In this document: positions 53,908-61,727 of the stretch, piece after piece
Layout of the letters: each line of letters begins with the position of its first letter
How positions within the stretch are numbered: position 1 is the stretch's first letter
NCBI RefSeq assembly: GCF_014652815.1
Contig: NZ_BMZN01000006.1
Coordinates: forward strand, 31,139-95,138
DNA length: 64,000 nucleotides
Reading direction: 5' to 3'
From: Alcaligenes pakistanensis
Lineage (GTDB): Bacteria > Pseudomonadota > Gammaproteobacteria > Burkholderiales > Burkholderiaceae_B
Notes under the pieces: generated by a model
The model's database searches: none
What the model was told of the DNA's origin: nothing
What the model saw: the letters and a program-made list of their open reading frames with translations, nothing else
Program-made: the position numbers and the translations under genes

Positions 53908-54024
53908 TCAGGAACGATGCAGCCAGAAAGACAGCAAAATAAAGCCCAAAATACCGCAGCCAGCAAGCATTAATACCATAGGTACATAATCGATCAAATT
54001 CGAGGCATTAATCATGGCGTACAT
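53908..54024 (-). CDS. Putative 38-residue single-helix membrane protein
   Basis: A short frame, MYAMINASNLIDYVPMVLMLAGCG then ILGFILLSFWLHRS in outline, has one confident transmembrane helix (about residues 13-34) with a short basic end. A second in-frame ATG is 9 bp later. The ribosome site is weak (TTGGGA). Conservation is unknown, so treat it as a candidate. Confidence 0.4.
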   Translation of the reverse strand: MYAMINASNLIDYVPMVLMLAGCGILGFILLSFWLHRS

Positions 54025-54230
54025 CCCAAAATCCCAACTCAACACTAGCTTGAGACTATGGTAACGGCCCGTCCTCAGAACATGAAGTCAACGATTGTCA
54101 AGAACCGACACAGAGGCAACACAAAGATTAGGATCAGGCTACACGGGCTTACTTCTGTGGCAAGAATCACTGCAAAAGTTCATAACACGCAACAAAAGTC
54201 GCCCGAATAAGGCCCACGCCCTAGTCTCCA

Positions 54231-54398
54231 TTAACCCAGCATCGTGAATAAGGCGTAAACCACGGGCACGGTCAAGGGCGTAATCATCAATAAAGCCGTG
54301 TCTCGCTTCCAGCTTTTAGGTCGGGTATACAAAAGCGTGACGCCCAGTAACACCGTCACCAGCAGATATAAACCCACAATAATGATGATGGCCGCCAT
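54231..54398 (-). CDS. Small two-helix membrane protein
   Basis: 55 residues from the ATG at 54398, preceded by GGAGGAAAGG. Residues 1-23 (MAAIIIIVGLYLLVTVLLGVTLL) and 35-53 (LLMITPLTVPVVYALFTML) are hydrophobic helices around a charged loop. The longer upstream frame overlaps the PfkB kinase and is not needed. No family is recognised. Confidence 0.6.
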   Translation of the reverse strand: MAAIIIIVGLYLLVTVLLGVTLLYTRPKSWKRDTALLMITPLTVPVVYALFTMLG

Positions 54399-54426
54399 CG
54401 CCTTTCCTCCACACAGTTTTTCGTAT

Positions 54427-55368
54427 TTATAACGCCAGGACTTCGTCTGCACCCTGCCCAAATAAGGGTGGAAAGGCATTTGCCGCCCATTGTCCCAATC
54501 GCGCTGCCGCCGCCTGACTGGCAAACTGCAAAGCGTGGGAGGGCTCCAGACCTCGTTTCCAGGCCAGCGCAAAACTGGACAGAAACGCATCGCCTGCTCC
54601 TACGGTTGAACACACGGCAACCTGACAGGCCGGTTCAAAATAATGCTGATCATTCATCGCTAACACCGCGCCCTGCACCCCTAAGGTAATGATGAGAGCT
54701 TGTTGAAAATGGTGCTGCAAACGAGTCGCCAAGACGCTAGCCTGCTCCACAGATAAATCCAGCTGAATATCTGCATCCTGCACGCCAGCCAGCATTTGCG
54801 CCTCCACAGCATTCAAGCCCAACACATCCGCTTGCGCATAAACCTGCTTGAACCCCTGCCCTTGCTGCCTCAGGCAAGCCACACTAGGATTTACAGCCAG
54901 ACAGGTCGACCCTTTTTCTCTTTGAGCCAGCGCTTGCGCCAGACTTTCCATAGGCTGTAGCGCCAAGGGGGCAACATAAATCAAGTCAGCCTGTAAATCC
55001 TGCGCTTGGATACGTAAGCAGGCATTGGCACCACGCCGTGCCAGCACAGAGGCACTGCCTGAAGGCTCTACCAAGACAATGGCCTTGCCAGTGGGTTGAT
55101 CAGGACAAATCTGCACACTGCTGACATCAATCCCCAGCTGCTCAATATGCGCGCACAAGCGTTCGCCCAGGCCATCACGACCCAGTGCGCCCAATAGTCG
55201 TACAGATTCGCCTTGTGTCATAAAACCAGCCGTCGCATTCAAAGCGCCACCGCCAGGGTACAGGTCTATGGACCCGACCTCTTGCTTATCCCCACGCGCC
55301 AAATCTGCAGGCATATCGGAGACCACAATATCAACGGTAATACTGCCAATCGCTACAACCTGCACCAT
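54427..55368 (-). CDS. PfkB-family carbohydrate kinase
   Basis: 313 residues from the ATG at 55368, preceded by GAGG. MVQVVAIGSITVDIVV, GGGALNATAGFMTQGESVRLLGALGRDGLGE (outline: GGGALNA then GALGRDGLGE) and CSTVGAGDAFLSSFALAW (the catalytic GAGDAF) are family marks. It phosphorylates a sugar or nucleoside, but the substrate is not clear. It is alone in its transcript with a small membrane protein 28 bp downstream. Confidence 0.85.
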   Translation of the reverse strand: MVQVVAIGSITVDIVVSDMPADLARGDKQEVGSIDLYPGGGALNATAGFMTQGESVRLLGALGRDGLGERLCAHIEQLGIDVSSVQICPDQPTGKAIVLVEPSGSASVLARRGANACLRIQAQDLQADLIYVAPLALQPMESLAQALAQREKGSTCLAVNPSVACLRQQGQGFKQVYAQADVLGLNAVEAQMLAGVQDADIQLDLSVEQASVLATRLQHHFQQALIITLGVQGAVLAMNDQHYFEPACQVAVCSTVGAGDAFLSSFALAWKRGLEPSHALQFASQAAAARLGQWAANAFPPLFGQGADEVLAL

Positions 55369-55620
55369 GCACCTCGTCCATGAAAAAGAGAGCGTGAACC
55401 TGTGTGAGGCAGTATACCCATGAGCGAAACAAGATAGTTTATGACGCAAATTTAGGCTTGGCAGACCCACAAAAGACCGGGCAAGTTAGTCCTGTCTTCA
55501 ACCAGCTTTCAGGTTAAAAGGACATTGGTAATCGTTGATGCAACAGAGATTATAAAAATCTAGCCCAAGACAAAAAGACGTGCTAAATTACTGTTTATCC
55601 ATACAGCAAAAAGAAGCATC

Positions 55621-55914
55621 ATGTCCTATACCATCACCTTGCACGACGCTCCTTCCGATATCACAGAACGCGGCCGCCGCGAGGCAGAAGAGCGCTTTCG
55701 CCGCAGCTTAGAGAAAGTCATGCAAGGCCCCGAAGCCGTGGTCCAGGCCTATCGTGCCTGGCAGTTGGCCGAGGAGACCGCAGAGACCGAATTGTCTGGG
55801 GAAGACATCGCCTTGGCCAAAAAATGGATCGTCGCTGCCACCCGTGCCATGAGTGATGGTTTTCGCGATTTAGGCGAGTCCGAAGCGTATTTTGAAGTCC
55901 GCATTGAGCGTTGA
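55621..55914 (+). CDS. Small helical protein of unknown function
   Basis: A 97-residue protein, charged and helical (EAEERFRRSLEKVMQGPEAVV; EDIALAKKWIVAATRAM). It starts MSYTITLHDAPSD. There is no signal peptide or membrane helix, and no family I recognise. A bidirectional terminator lies 30 bp after it. Confidence 0.6.
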   Translation: MSYTITLHDAPSDITERGRREAEERFRRSLEKVMQGPEAVVQAYRAWQLAEETAETELSGEDIALAKKWIVAATRAMSDGFRDLGESEAYFEVRIER

Positions 55915-55943
55915 TTAATCTCGGCCGCTAAGAGCAAAAAAAG

Positions 55944-55969
55944 AAAAGCCAGCGAATCGCTGGCTTTTT
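55944..55969 (+). terminator. Bidirectional terminator
   Basis: AAAAGCCAGCG and CGCTGGCTTTT (55944-55954 and 55958-55968) form an 11-bp stem with an AAT loop, with A and T runs on either side. It serves the genes at 55621 and 55985. Confidence 0.8.
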
Positions 55970-55984
55970 CATCAAGCATCAAGA

Positions 55985-56218
55985 CTATGCCGGAGGATGA
56001 TCGCGGCGCATCAATTCCCATTCTTCGATCACGCTGCCGTCGGGTAAGGTACACATGCCCACTTGTCCTGCTGGGGTGTTCACAATCTCCAGGCGCCCGC
56101 CTTTTTCTATGCAATACGCCGAAGCCGGATTGGCGAGGCCGATAGGCGGCTGTGTCGCGGCTTGGTTTGCACAAGCGGATAAGAGACCGACAAGCCCCAG
56201 GATTCCCCATTTTTTCAT
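55985..56218 (-). CDS. DUF333 lipoprotein, second copy
   Basis: A 77-residue lipoprotein with signal ending LLSAC (Cys at about 16). ASAYCIEKGGRLEIVNTPAGQVGMCTLPDGSVIEEWELMRR carries the DUF333 pattern; short marks are YCIEKGG, GMCTLPDG and EEWELMRR. Layout and cysteine spacing match the protein at 53389, so the two are paralogues. Unknown function. Confidence 0.8.
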   Translation of the reverse strand: MKKWGILGLVGLLSACANQAATQPPIGLANPASAYCIEKGGRLEIVNTPAGQVGMCTLPDGSVIEEWELMRRDHPPA

Positions 56219-56263
56219 CTTGCTCTCCGAATAAGGTCTGTGTTGCAGTGTACTGTGCGCTGA

Positions 56264-56734
56264 CTACTTTGCGAGGGGAGTCCTTCGGCCAGACAAAGGA
56301 TTGGAAATGGTCTCCCACTGCTTGCAGTTGACCGAACGATGTTCGCCATCCGGGATAAATTCACAATCCATACCGACCTTGGCAATACCATCTACAAAGG
56401 GAAAGGCAAAATCGTAACGGGCTGGAATCTGGATATTCAAAGCCTGATCATGAAATCCCATCTTTCCCTTGGACACAAAACGAGCCAGACCTTCCTCGAA
56501 ATAGTCGGGGCCATTGTCGTAGATAAAGGGACGCAGGATGGGCTTACCCTCATCATTCACATAAACCCAACCTTGGGCATCTTGTATCAAGCCTTGCCCA
56601 TGAGCCATGGGGCTTAGTGCGAAACCTGCAGCAAGCCATAAGGCCGATACGCCGCAAGCCCAACGCCCCGCCTTGGATAAGGCAGAGGGACATTTGCTAT
56701 CTTCAACGGGGGACGAGTCACGCACACATACCAC
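56264..56734 (-). CDS. Secreted WG-repeat protein
   Basis: About 150 residues. The start is uncertain: the long frame begins inside the neighbouring methyltransferase gene (to 56857), so a GTG near 56734 is chosen, giving a signal peptide (hydrophobic GVSALWLAAGFALSPMAHGQ). The mature part shows WG-type beta-repeats (DAQGWVYVNDEGKPIL, EEGLARFVSKGKMGFHDQ, IPARYDFAFPFVDGIAKVG) seen in periplasmic or outer-surface proteins. Their role is generally unknown. It ends with a CEFIP..CKQW cysteine pair. Confidence 0.65.
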   Translation of the reverse strand: MVCVRDSSPVEDSKCPSALSKAGRWACGVSALWLAAGFALSPMAHGQGLIQDAQGWVYVNDEGKPILRPFIYDNGPDYFEEGLARFVSKGKMGFHDQALNIQIPARYDFAFPFVDGIAKVGMDCEFIPDGEHRSVNCKQWETISNPLSGRRTPLAK

Positions 56735-56774
56735 CTTCAAAGTCACCTTCACTGCTGCGGCTGAAATGACTGCG

Positions 56775-57533
56775 TTACAGCTTACGTGCTTCAAACGAAA
56801 TAATCCCATCGGTATCTTGAGGCGGCTTGCCATACTGATAGCCACCCGATATGACAATCTCGCCGAAACCCAGTTGCTCCAGGGCCATGCGCAGCTCTTC
56901 TACGCCCCACCAGCGCAGCGAGAATTGTTCCAGCTGTGTCTCCAGCAAGACGCCCTGCTCCCACAACTCGTAGCGATGCATTTCGCGAGTCACTTGAGCA
57001 CAATAGTCCTTTTCCAAAGCCGAGGCGTTTAGGGTAATCAAACCATGAGGCGGGGCTGACCAGGTTCGTAAACCAGGCCGCACATTCAAAATCGCCGCGA
57101 CAGGATCCAGATCCAGCAACAAACGTCCACCTGTTTTCAAGCTGGCATGAAAACGACGTAGGGCCGCGATACCTTGCTCAAAAGAGTCCAGCAACTGGAA
57201 AGAGCCAGCGGGCACCACAATGACTTCTAAAGGACGCTCGGCCTTGAAATCACCAAAACCAGCAAGCTCAAGCCGCGTCTTTAAAGAACGTAAGCCCAAT
57301 TCGCGCTGGCAGTAATCCAGCATCTCTTGGGACAGGTCAAAACCACTGACATCCAACCCCGCTTGCAGCAAGGGAATCAGGATGCGGCCGGTACCAACAG
57401 CAGGTTCCAGAATAGGCCCGCTTATGCCTTGCAAACGCGCCAGGTAATACTCGACATCGCCAAAGGAGCGCCCTATTGGTTTATCCAAGTGATACACCAA
57501 AGAAGCCAGCTTGCCGTAACGATTGTTCATCAT
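56775..57533 (-). CDS. Class I SAM-dependent methyltransferase
   Basis: A 252-residue methyltransferase with motif I as ILEPAVGTGRILIPLLQAGLDVSGFDLSQEML in outline (PAVGTGRILIP and GFDLS), a VIVVPAGSFQLL strand and LKTGGRLLLDLDPV. The early YHLDKPIGRSFGDVEYYLARL segment is a substrate-side lid. Small-molecule methylation is likely. The substrate is unknown. Confidence 0.78.
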   Translation of the reverse strand: MMNNRYGKLASLVYHLDKPIGRSFGDVEYYLARLQGISGPILEPAVGTGRILIPLLQAGLDVSGFDLSQEMLDYCQRELGLRSLKTRLELAGFGDFKAERPLEVIVVPAGSFQLLDSFEQGIAALRRFHASLKTGGRLLLDLDPVAAILNVRPGLRTWSAPPHGLITLNASALEKDYCAQVTREMHRYELWEQGVLLETQLEQFSLRWWGVEELRMALEQLGFGEIVISGGYQYGKPPQDTDGIISFEARKL

Positions 57534-57556
57534 TGCTCTATACCCTGCTATTTGTC

Positions 57557-58000
57557 TTATTCAACAGCCTGAACACGCATTTCAGCGCCGTCTACTGCCA
57601 GGACCACGACTGCAACACCCTGCTCCAGATCCTGAGTCGCCGTGGCGCTGTAATAACTGTCGTTAAGCCGAATACGCCCACGGCCATTCACAAAGTTGTC
57701 GCTGACCAGCGCCCGAGCACCGACATAGCCACTTAAGCCGGTATTGAGCACATCAGGCTGACTGGCCCGGCTGCGTCGCTGCCAACGCACCCCAACCACC
57801 ACCCAACCAAGCATGGCGATGGCCAGAATCAGCCATTGCAGCCAGGACGGTGCATCAGGCCAGGCGGCGGTGAACAAGCCTACCGTCAGCGCCCCCAGGC
57901 CCAGCCAAAGCAAATAGACACCGGAGACGACGACTTCGGTGGCGATCAAAACCACACCGGCCACCAGCCAATACCAAAAGGAATCGAAAATGAACGCCAA
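57557..58000 (-). CDS. NfeD-family membrane protein
   Basis: About 147 residues. TTG at 58000 is favoured because AGGAGG is 8 bp upstream, while the GTG at 58009 is placed directly on that site. Four membrane helices fill the first 75 residues, followed by the cytosolic OB-fold NfeD domain (GLSGYVGARALVSDNFVNGRGRIRLNDSYYSA). NfeD proteins pair with SPFH proteins as here (30 bp apart) and act in membrane organisation. Confidence 0.85.
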   Translation of the reverse strand: MAFIFDSFWYWLVAGVVLIATEVVVSGVYLLWLGLGALTVGLFTAAWPDAPSWLQWLILAIAMLGWVVVGVRWQRRSRASQPDVLNTGLSGYVGARALVSDNFVNGRGRIRLNDSYYSATATQDLEQGVAVVVLAVDGAEMRVQAVE

Positions 58001-58029
58001 GATCAGCACCTCCTGCTATCCGCTTACGC

Positions 58030-58950
58030 TTAACCCAACTTGCTGCCAGAGGACTTCAGCAATTCGGTCACGCCGGCTACGGCACCAGTAATACCGCTGG
58101 CTTCCAAGGGCATCAGCACCAGCTTGCTGTTCGGACCATTGCCCACATCACGCAAGGCTTCTACATACTTCAAGCCAACAAAGTATTGCAAGGCTTGGAC
58201 GTCACCACTTTTGATGGCTTCAGACACTTCGCGGGTGGCACGAGCTTCCGCTTCGGCTTCACGCTCACGGGCCTCGGCACGCAAAATGGCGGACTGCTTT
58301 TCACCTTCAGCGCGCAAAACGGCTGCCTGCTTCTCGCCTTCGGCTTGCAGTACTTCCGCTTCTTTCTGGCCGCTGGCTTTAGTCACAACAGCACGTCGGT
58401 GACGCTCGGCAGTCATTTGCAGATTCATGGCTTCCTGCAACTCAGGGGCCATATTCAAATCGCGAATTTCTACGCGTGTCACCTTCACTCCCCAAGGGGT
58501 CGTGGCTGCATCCACAGCGGCCAGCAGGCGATCATTAATCATTTCGCGGTTGGACAACATATGGTCCAGCTCCATCGAACCCAGAACCGAACGCAGATTG
58601 GTAGTGGTCAGGTTAACGATTGCCTTTTCCAGATGATCAATCTCGTACGCTGCCTGGGCCGCATTATCGATGCGATAAAACACCACACCGTCTGCCGTTA
58701 CCGCCACGTTGTCGCGGGAAATAACGTTTTGCGAAGGAACATCCAGAACAGATTCCATCATTTTGAGCTTTCTACCCACGCGGTCCATAAACGGCACCAA
58801 CAAAGACAAGCCCGGCGTCAGCGTGCGGGTGTAGCGACCAAAACGCTCCACGGTCCATTGCTGGCCCTGCGGCACCACTTTGACCCCAGCCATCACCACC
58901 ACTACGGCCAAAAACGCCACCATCACTACAAAAGTAAAGGAGCCACTCAT
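58030..58950 (-). CDS. SPFH/band-7 protein (stomatin/QmcA type)
   Basis: A 306-residue protein with one N-terminal membrane helix (MVAFLAVVVVMAGVKVVP) and the SPFH domain (WTVERFGRYTRTLTPGLSLLVPFMDRVGRKLKMMESVLDVPSQNVISRDNVAVTADGV; short marks PGLSLLVPF and VPSQNVISRDN). A coiled coil follows (REREAEAEARATREVS). It oligomerises in membrane microdomains. It pairs with NfeD. Confidence 0.92.
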   Translation of the reverse strand: MSGSFTFVVMVAFLAVVVVMAGVKVVPQGQQWTVERFGRYTRTLTPGLSLLVPFMDRVGRKLKMMESVLDVPSQNVISRDNVAVTADGVVFYRIDNAAQAAYEIDHLEKAIVNLTTTNLRSVLGSMELDHMLSNREMINDRLLAAVDAATTPWGVKVTRVEIRDLNMAPELQEAMNLQMTAERHRRAVVTKASGQKEAEVLQAEGEKQAAVLRAEGEKQSAILRAEAREREAEAEARATREVSEAIKSGDVQALQYFVGLKYVEALRDVGNGPNSKLVLMPLEASGITGAVAGVTELLKSSGSKLG

Positions 58951-59195
58951 GTCGTTACCCTCTCCAAGAACACAGCTGAAAGTGCGATTTTAGCCCAGCC
59001 TCGATGACAGATCCGCTAAAGATGAGCTTTGGCCGCCCTATAACCCGTCTAAACACAGCCAGCGCCGCTGAGTCAGGAAAGTGAGCTAGGGAGTGCTGCG
59101 AAGCAGATCCAGGCAGGCCCATAAGAAACATCAACCCCGGATGCCTACTCAAGGCTAAAAGACAGCTTAAAGCGCTTTAACCCAGCATCACCACG

Positions 59196-59819
59196 TCAAT
59201 TCAGAATGTCATACAGACGAAAGATCCATTGCCCTTTATAAACCAGCGTCAAAAAGACAAAGGCCGCCTGATAGCGCTTGCTGGGCACAATCATGGCGAT
59301 GATCCCCAGAACAATTAACACGAACTGCTGTAAGGGGTATTCAATGCCCAGGCTCAAGAAATACGGTTTGCCCTTGATGGCCGTGTCGATCAAATCCATG
59401 ATCTGAATCAGCACAAAAAAACCGTATAAGGATCGCCGCCGGGTCTGAAAATAATCCTCAAAACCCCGATATTCCTCCATATTGGACGGAAACAGCAAAG
59501 ACGCCATGATGGCAAAAACACAGGTAAAGAGGATCAGAAAAAAATACAGCTGAAACGACCAGACCTGCACCTTGACCAGACTGAACTCGTACCACCAGAA
59601 ATGAATAATCGTCAGAAATAGGTACAGAACCCATCCCAGGTGGATGGGATAGATACGCTTGGCTTTGGGATGTTGGATGAACTCAGATACGCCCACAATC
59701 AGCCGTGAAATGCTGATACCCAGCACCATACCGATAATGATGCGCACGTGGACAAAATGCTCTGGATGGATCAACTCTGGTGGCACGGGTTGTCCTTGCA
59801 AAGGGGCTAATCCTGGCAC
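59196..59819 (-). CDS. Multi-helix membrane protein of unknown function
   Basis: A 207-residue protein with five or six hydrophobic helices (at roughly residues 25-43, 60-76, 88-108, 130-147, 158-178). The loops contain HPEHFVHVRIIIG, FEDYFQTRRRSLYG and KRYQAAFVF. No motif is recognised. It has no operon partner. Confidence 0.55.
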   Translation of the reverse strand: MPGLAPLQGQPVPPELIHPEHFVHVRIIIGMVLGISISRLIVGVSEFIQHPKAKRIYPIHLGWVLYLFLTIIHFWWYEFSLVKVQVWSFQLYFFLILFTCVFAIMASLLFPSNMEEYRGFEDYFQTRRRSLYGFFVLIQIMDLIDTAIKGKPYFLSLGIEYPLQQFVLIVLGIIAMIVPSKRYQAAFVFLTLVYKGQWIFRLYDILN

Positions 59820-59944
59820 ACCTTAACAGAGTCATTCCAAGGCTCCAAGCGCGTAGTTTCCCGCTAGGAGCTCATGCTTTCAGCGCTCTGTGACGGGTCA
59901 ATCCACCAAACCAGATGCAGCGTTCGGTGGATGACCATCAAGCC

Positions 59945-60748
59945 TTAATAGCGTGGTGGTGGAGCGTATTGCCCCTTACCGGCATCCCCCGGAAAGGGAT
60001 TCGCTGTCGGGCTAACAGGCTGGCTAGGTTTGACGGGGCGGACCTCATAGAGCACGGCACCGATCACACCAATATTGCGCGTATCGCCCGCCAGGCTATT
60101 GGCGGCATACGCCCTGTCCTTACCGGAGAAACGGAAAGCGGCCACTTCCTCTGCGCTTTTACGAAAACCTTCAATACGCAATACCGCCCCGGCTTGCAAC
60201 ATATAGCCGTTATGACTGCGACTGCCGGGCTTGCCCGACAAGACATCCAGGCCATCTACTGTTGTGATGATTTCATAAGGTGTCGCACTACGATTGGTAT
60301 AGACCAGCACGTAACGCTCACCCGCCTTGCCAGCCAACTGGTAATTGTTTTGGCCAATGCTGCTGTAAATCGTCAAGGGCATATCTCGCGCATCATGCAC
60401 AGACAACTCCACCTTGCCCTGGTCTAACAAAATACTGCGCTGCGCATCCAGATTCTGCCCCAAAGCCTGACGAATACTGCGCTCATCGGAGTACGCCAAT
60501 TGCAGCTCGTCCCGCTGCGGCTCTACGCGCTGGGCCTGCACAGAATAAACCCGCGATTCACGGCCCTCTCCCCATTGCGTTCCCAAGGTAGACGCTGTTT
60601 GCGGTGTGGTGGATGACAGAGCGGCTGTTTGAGCACGCTGTTCTGCTTGTTGCGACATATTGCTGCAGGCCGCAAGCAGTAAGGCGGCAGTCAGCAGGCT
60701 CCAGCGGCCCAGACTTCGTGCCGCGAATAATGGCTGAGACAGATTCAT
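59945..60748 (-). CDS. Lipoprotein of unknown function
   Basis: A 267-residue lipoprotein with a signal ending LLLAAC (Cys about 28). A Gln/Ser/Thr-rich stretch precedes a domain with YSSIGQNNYQLAGKAGERYVLVYTN and SAEEVAAFRFSGKDRAYAANSLAGD. The last 25 residues are Pro-rich. It resembles no family I can name; a peripheral envelope role is likely. Confidence 0.55.
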   Translation of the reverse strand: MNLSQPLFAARSLGRWSLLTAALLLAACSNMSQQAEQRAQTAALSSTTPQTASTLGTQWGEGRESRVYSVQAQRVEPQRDELQLAYSDERSIRQALGQNLDAQRSILLDQGKVELSVHDARDMPLTIYSSIGQNNYQLAGKAGERYVLVYTNRSATPYEIITTVDGLDVLSGKPGSRSHNGYMLQAGAVLRIEGFRKSAEEVAAFRFSGKDRAYAANSLAGDTRNIGVIGAVLYEVRPVKPSQPVSPTANPFPGDAGKGQYAPPPRY

Positions 60749-60945
60749 ACGCTTCCCCTTTGATCAAGATAGGGGTCATCAGCGCCCCCTTGCTGAACGC
60801 GAGTATTGCTTATGTAACGGCATTTGGGTGGTGAGCAAATTTCAAAATTGAAATCGCCTGTATCAGAGAAAATTGCAAGGACCACAGGCCACATGGAGGG
60901 AACGGGCCTACTATTCAAACAGTCCCCTTACAACGAGCCGCAAAC

Positions 60946-61275
60946 ATGAATATCAGCAAGCTACCTTTTTGCACCGTCAACTGGTCTGACATTACTCCCA
61001 CCGAACACCAAGGCGAAACTGGCATGGCCTTATGGCGCACGCAGCAGTTTGGCCCCATCCGAGTACGCATGGTCGAGTACAGCCCCGGCTATCTGGCAGA
61101 CCACTGGTGTGTCAAAGGCCATATGTTGTTGTGTCTGGAAGGCAAGCTGGATACAGAACTGGAAGACGGACGCCGCTTTACGCTAGAACCCGGCCAGTCC
61201 TACCACGTGGCTGACAATGCCGAGCCGCACCGCTCCTCCACCCAAACCGGTGCCAAGCTGTACATCGTGGATTAA
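60946..61275 (+). CDS. DHCW-motif cupin protein
   Basis: A 109-residue single cupin. The Asp-His-Trp-Cys signature (residues 52-55) with H59 sits on the metal-binding strand, followed by EGKLDTELEDGR and LEPGQSYHVAD (second cupin motif). This family is common in Betaproteobacteria, with unknown function. It has its own terminator 24 bp after the stop. Confidence 0.82.
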   Translation: MNISKLPFCTVNWSDITPTEHQGETGMALWRTQQFGPIRVRMVEYSPGYLADHWCVKGHMLLCLEGKLDTELEDGRRFTLEPGQSYHVADNAEPHRSSTQTGAKLYIVD

Positions 61276-61298
61276 AGCCTGTTACGTAAAACCACGCT

Positions 61299-61331
61299 AA
61301 GGCAGCCCGAAACGGCTGCCTTTTTATTTTT
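61299..61331 (+). terminator. Terminator after the DHCW cupin gene
   Basis: AAGGCAGCC and GGCTGCCTT (61299-61307 and 61314-61322) pair across CGAAAC, then TTTTATTTTT. Confidence 0.85.
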
Positions 61332-61606
61332 CAAGCTAGTACAAGCCAACCCCCTGCCGATGCCTTTTCCTGGCATCCACTCCCTAGCTCCCATCTTCCA
61401 AGAAACGACAGCACAACAGGTTTTGCTTAAACCCCTTGTGTTGATGCCTCGCTGAGCTGGGCTCCCCCCCTTCTACCCTCCCTCCTCTTATCGCCTTAGC
61501 CTGCACTTGCTAGAACTGCTCTCACTGCCTTTTGAGGACATTACGCATAAAGAAATAATCCTTATTTGCTTTCCAGAGCATTTTTCCACAAAACCATAAA
61601 TACACT
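61332..61606. other. Intergenic region before the NCS2 operators, no gene seen
   Basis: About 275 bp that hold no credible gene. The pyrimidine-rich patch at 61450-61500 is unusual but has no obvious hairpin. Confidence 0.3.
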
Positions 61607-61654
61607 ACCAAAACGTTTTGGTTATGCATAAAATTGGAACCAAAACGTTTTACT
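61607..61654 (+). promoter_or_regulatory. Two LacI-type operators before the NCS2 permease
   Basis: ACCAAAACGTTTTGGT at 61607-61622 is a perfect 16-bp palindrome. ACCAAAACGTTTTACT at 61639-61654 is a second copy with one weaker arm. Their centres are 32 bp apart, about three helical turns. The central AAAACGTTTT is the usual core of LacI-family operators. TTGGAA at 61634 and a weak AT-rich -10 near 61656-61662 would place the second copy in the promoter spacer. No LacI gene is visible in the window. Confidence 0.65.
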
Positions 61655-61727
61655 CATAAATCTGATAAAAACCCATAGGACTGCGGCAGGCCTTTTCAAG
61701 CTTGAGCACGCAGCACAGGAGACAACA

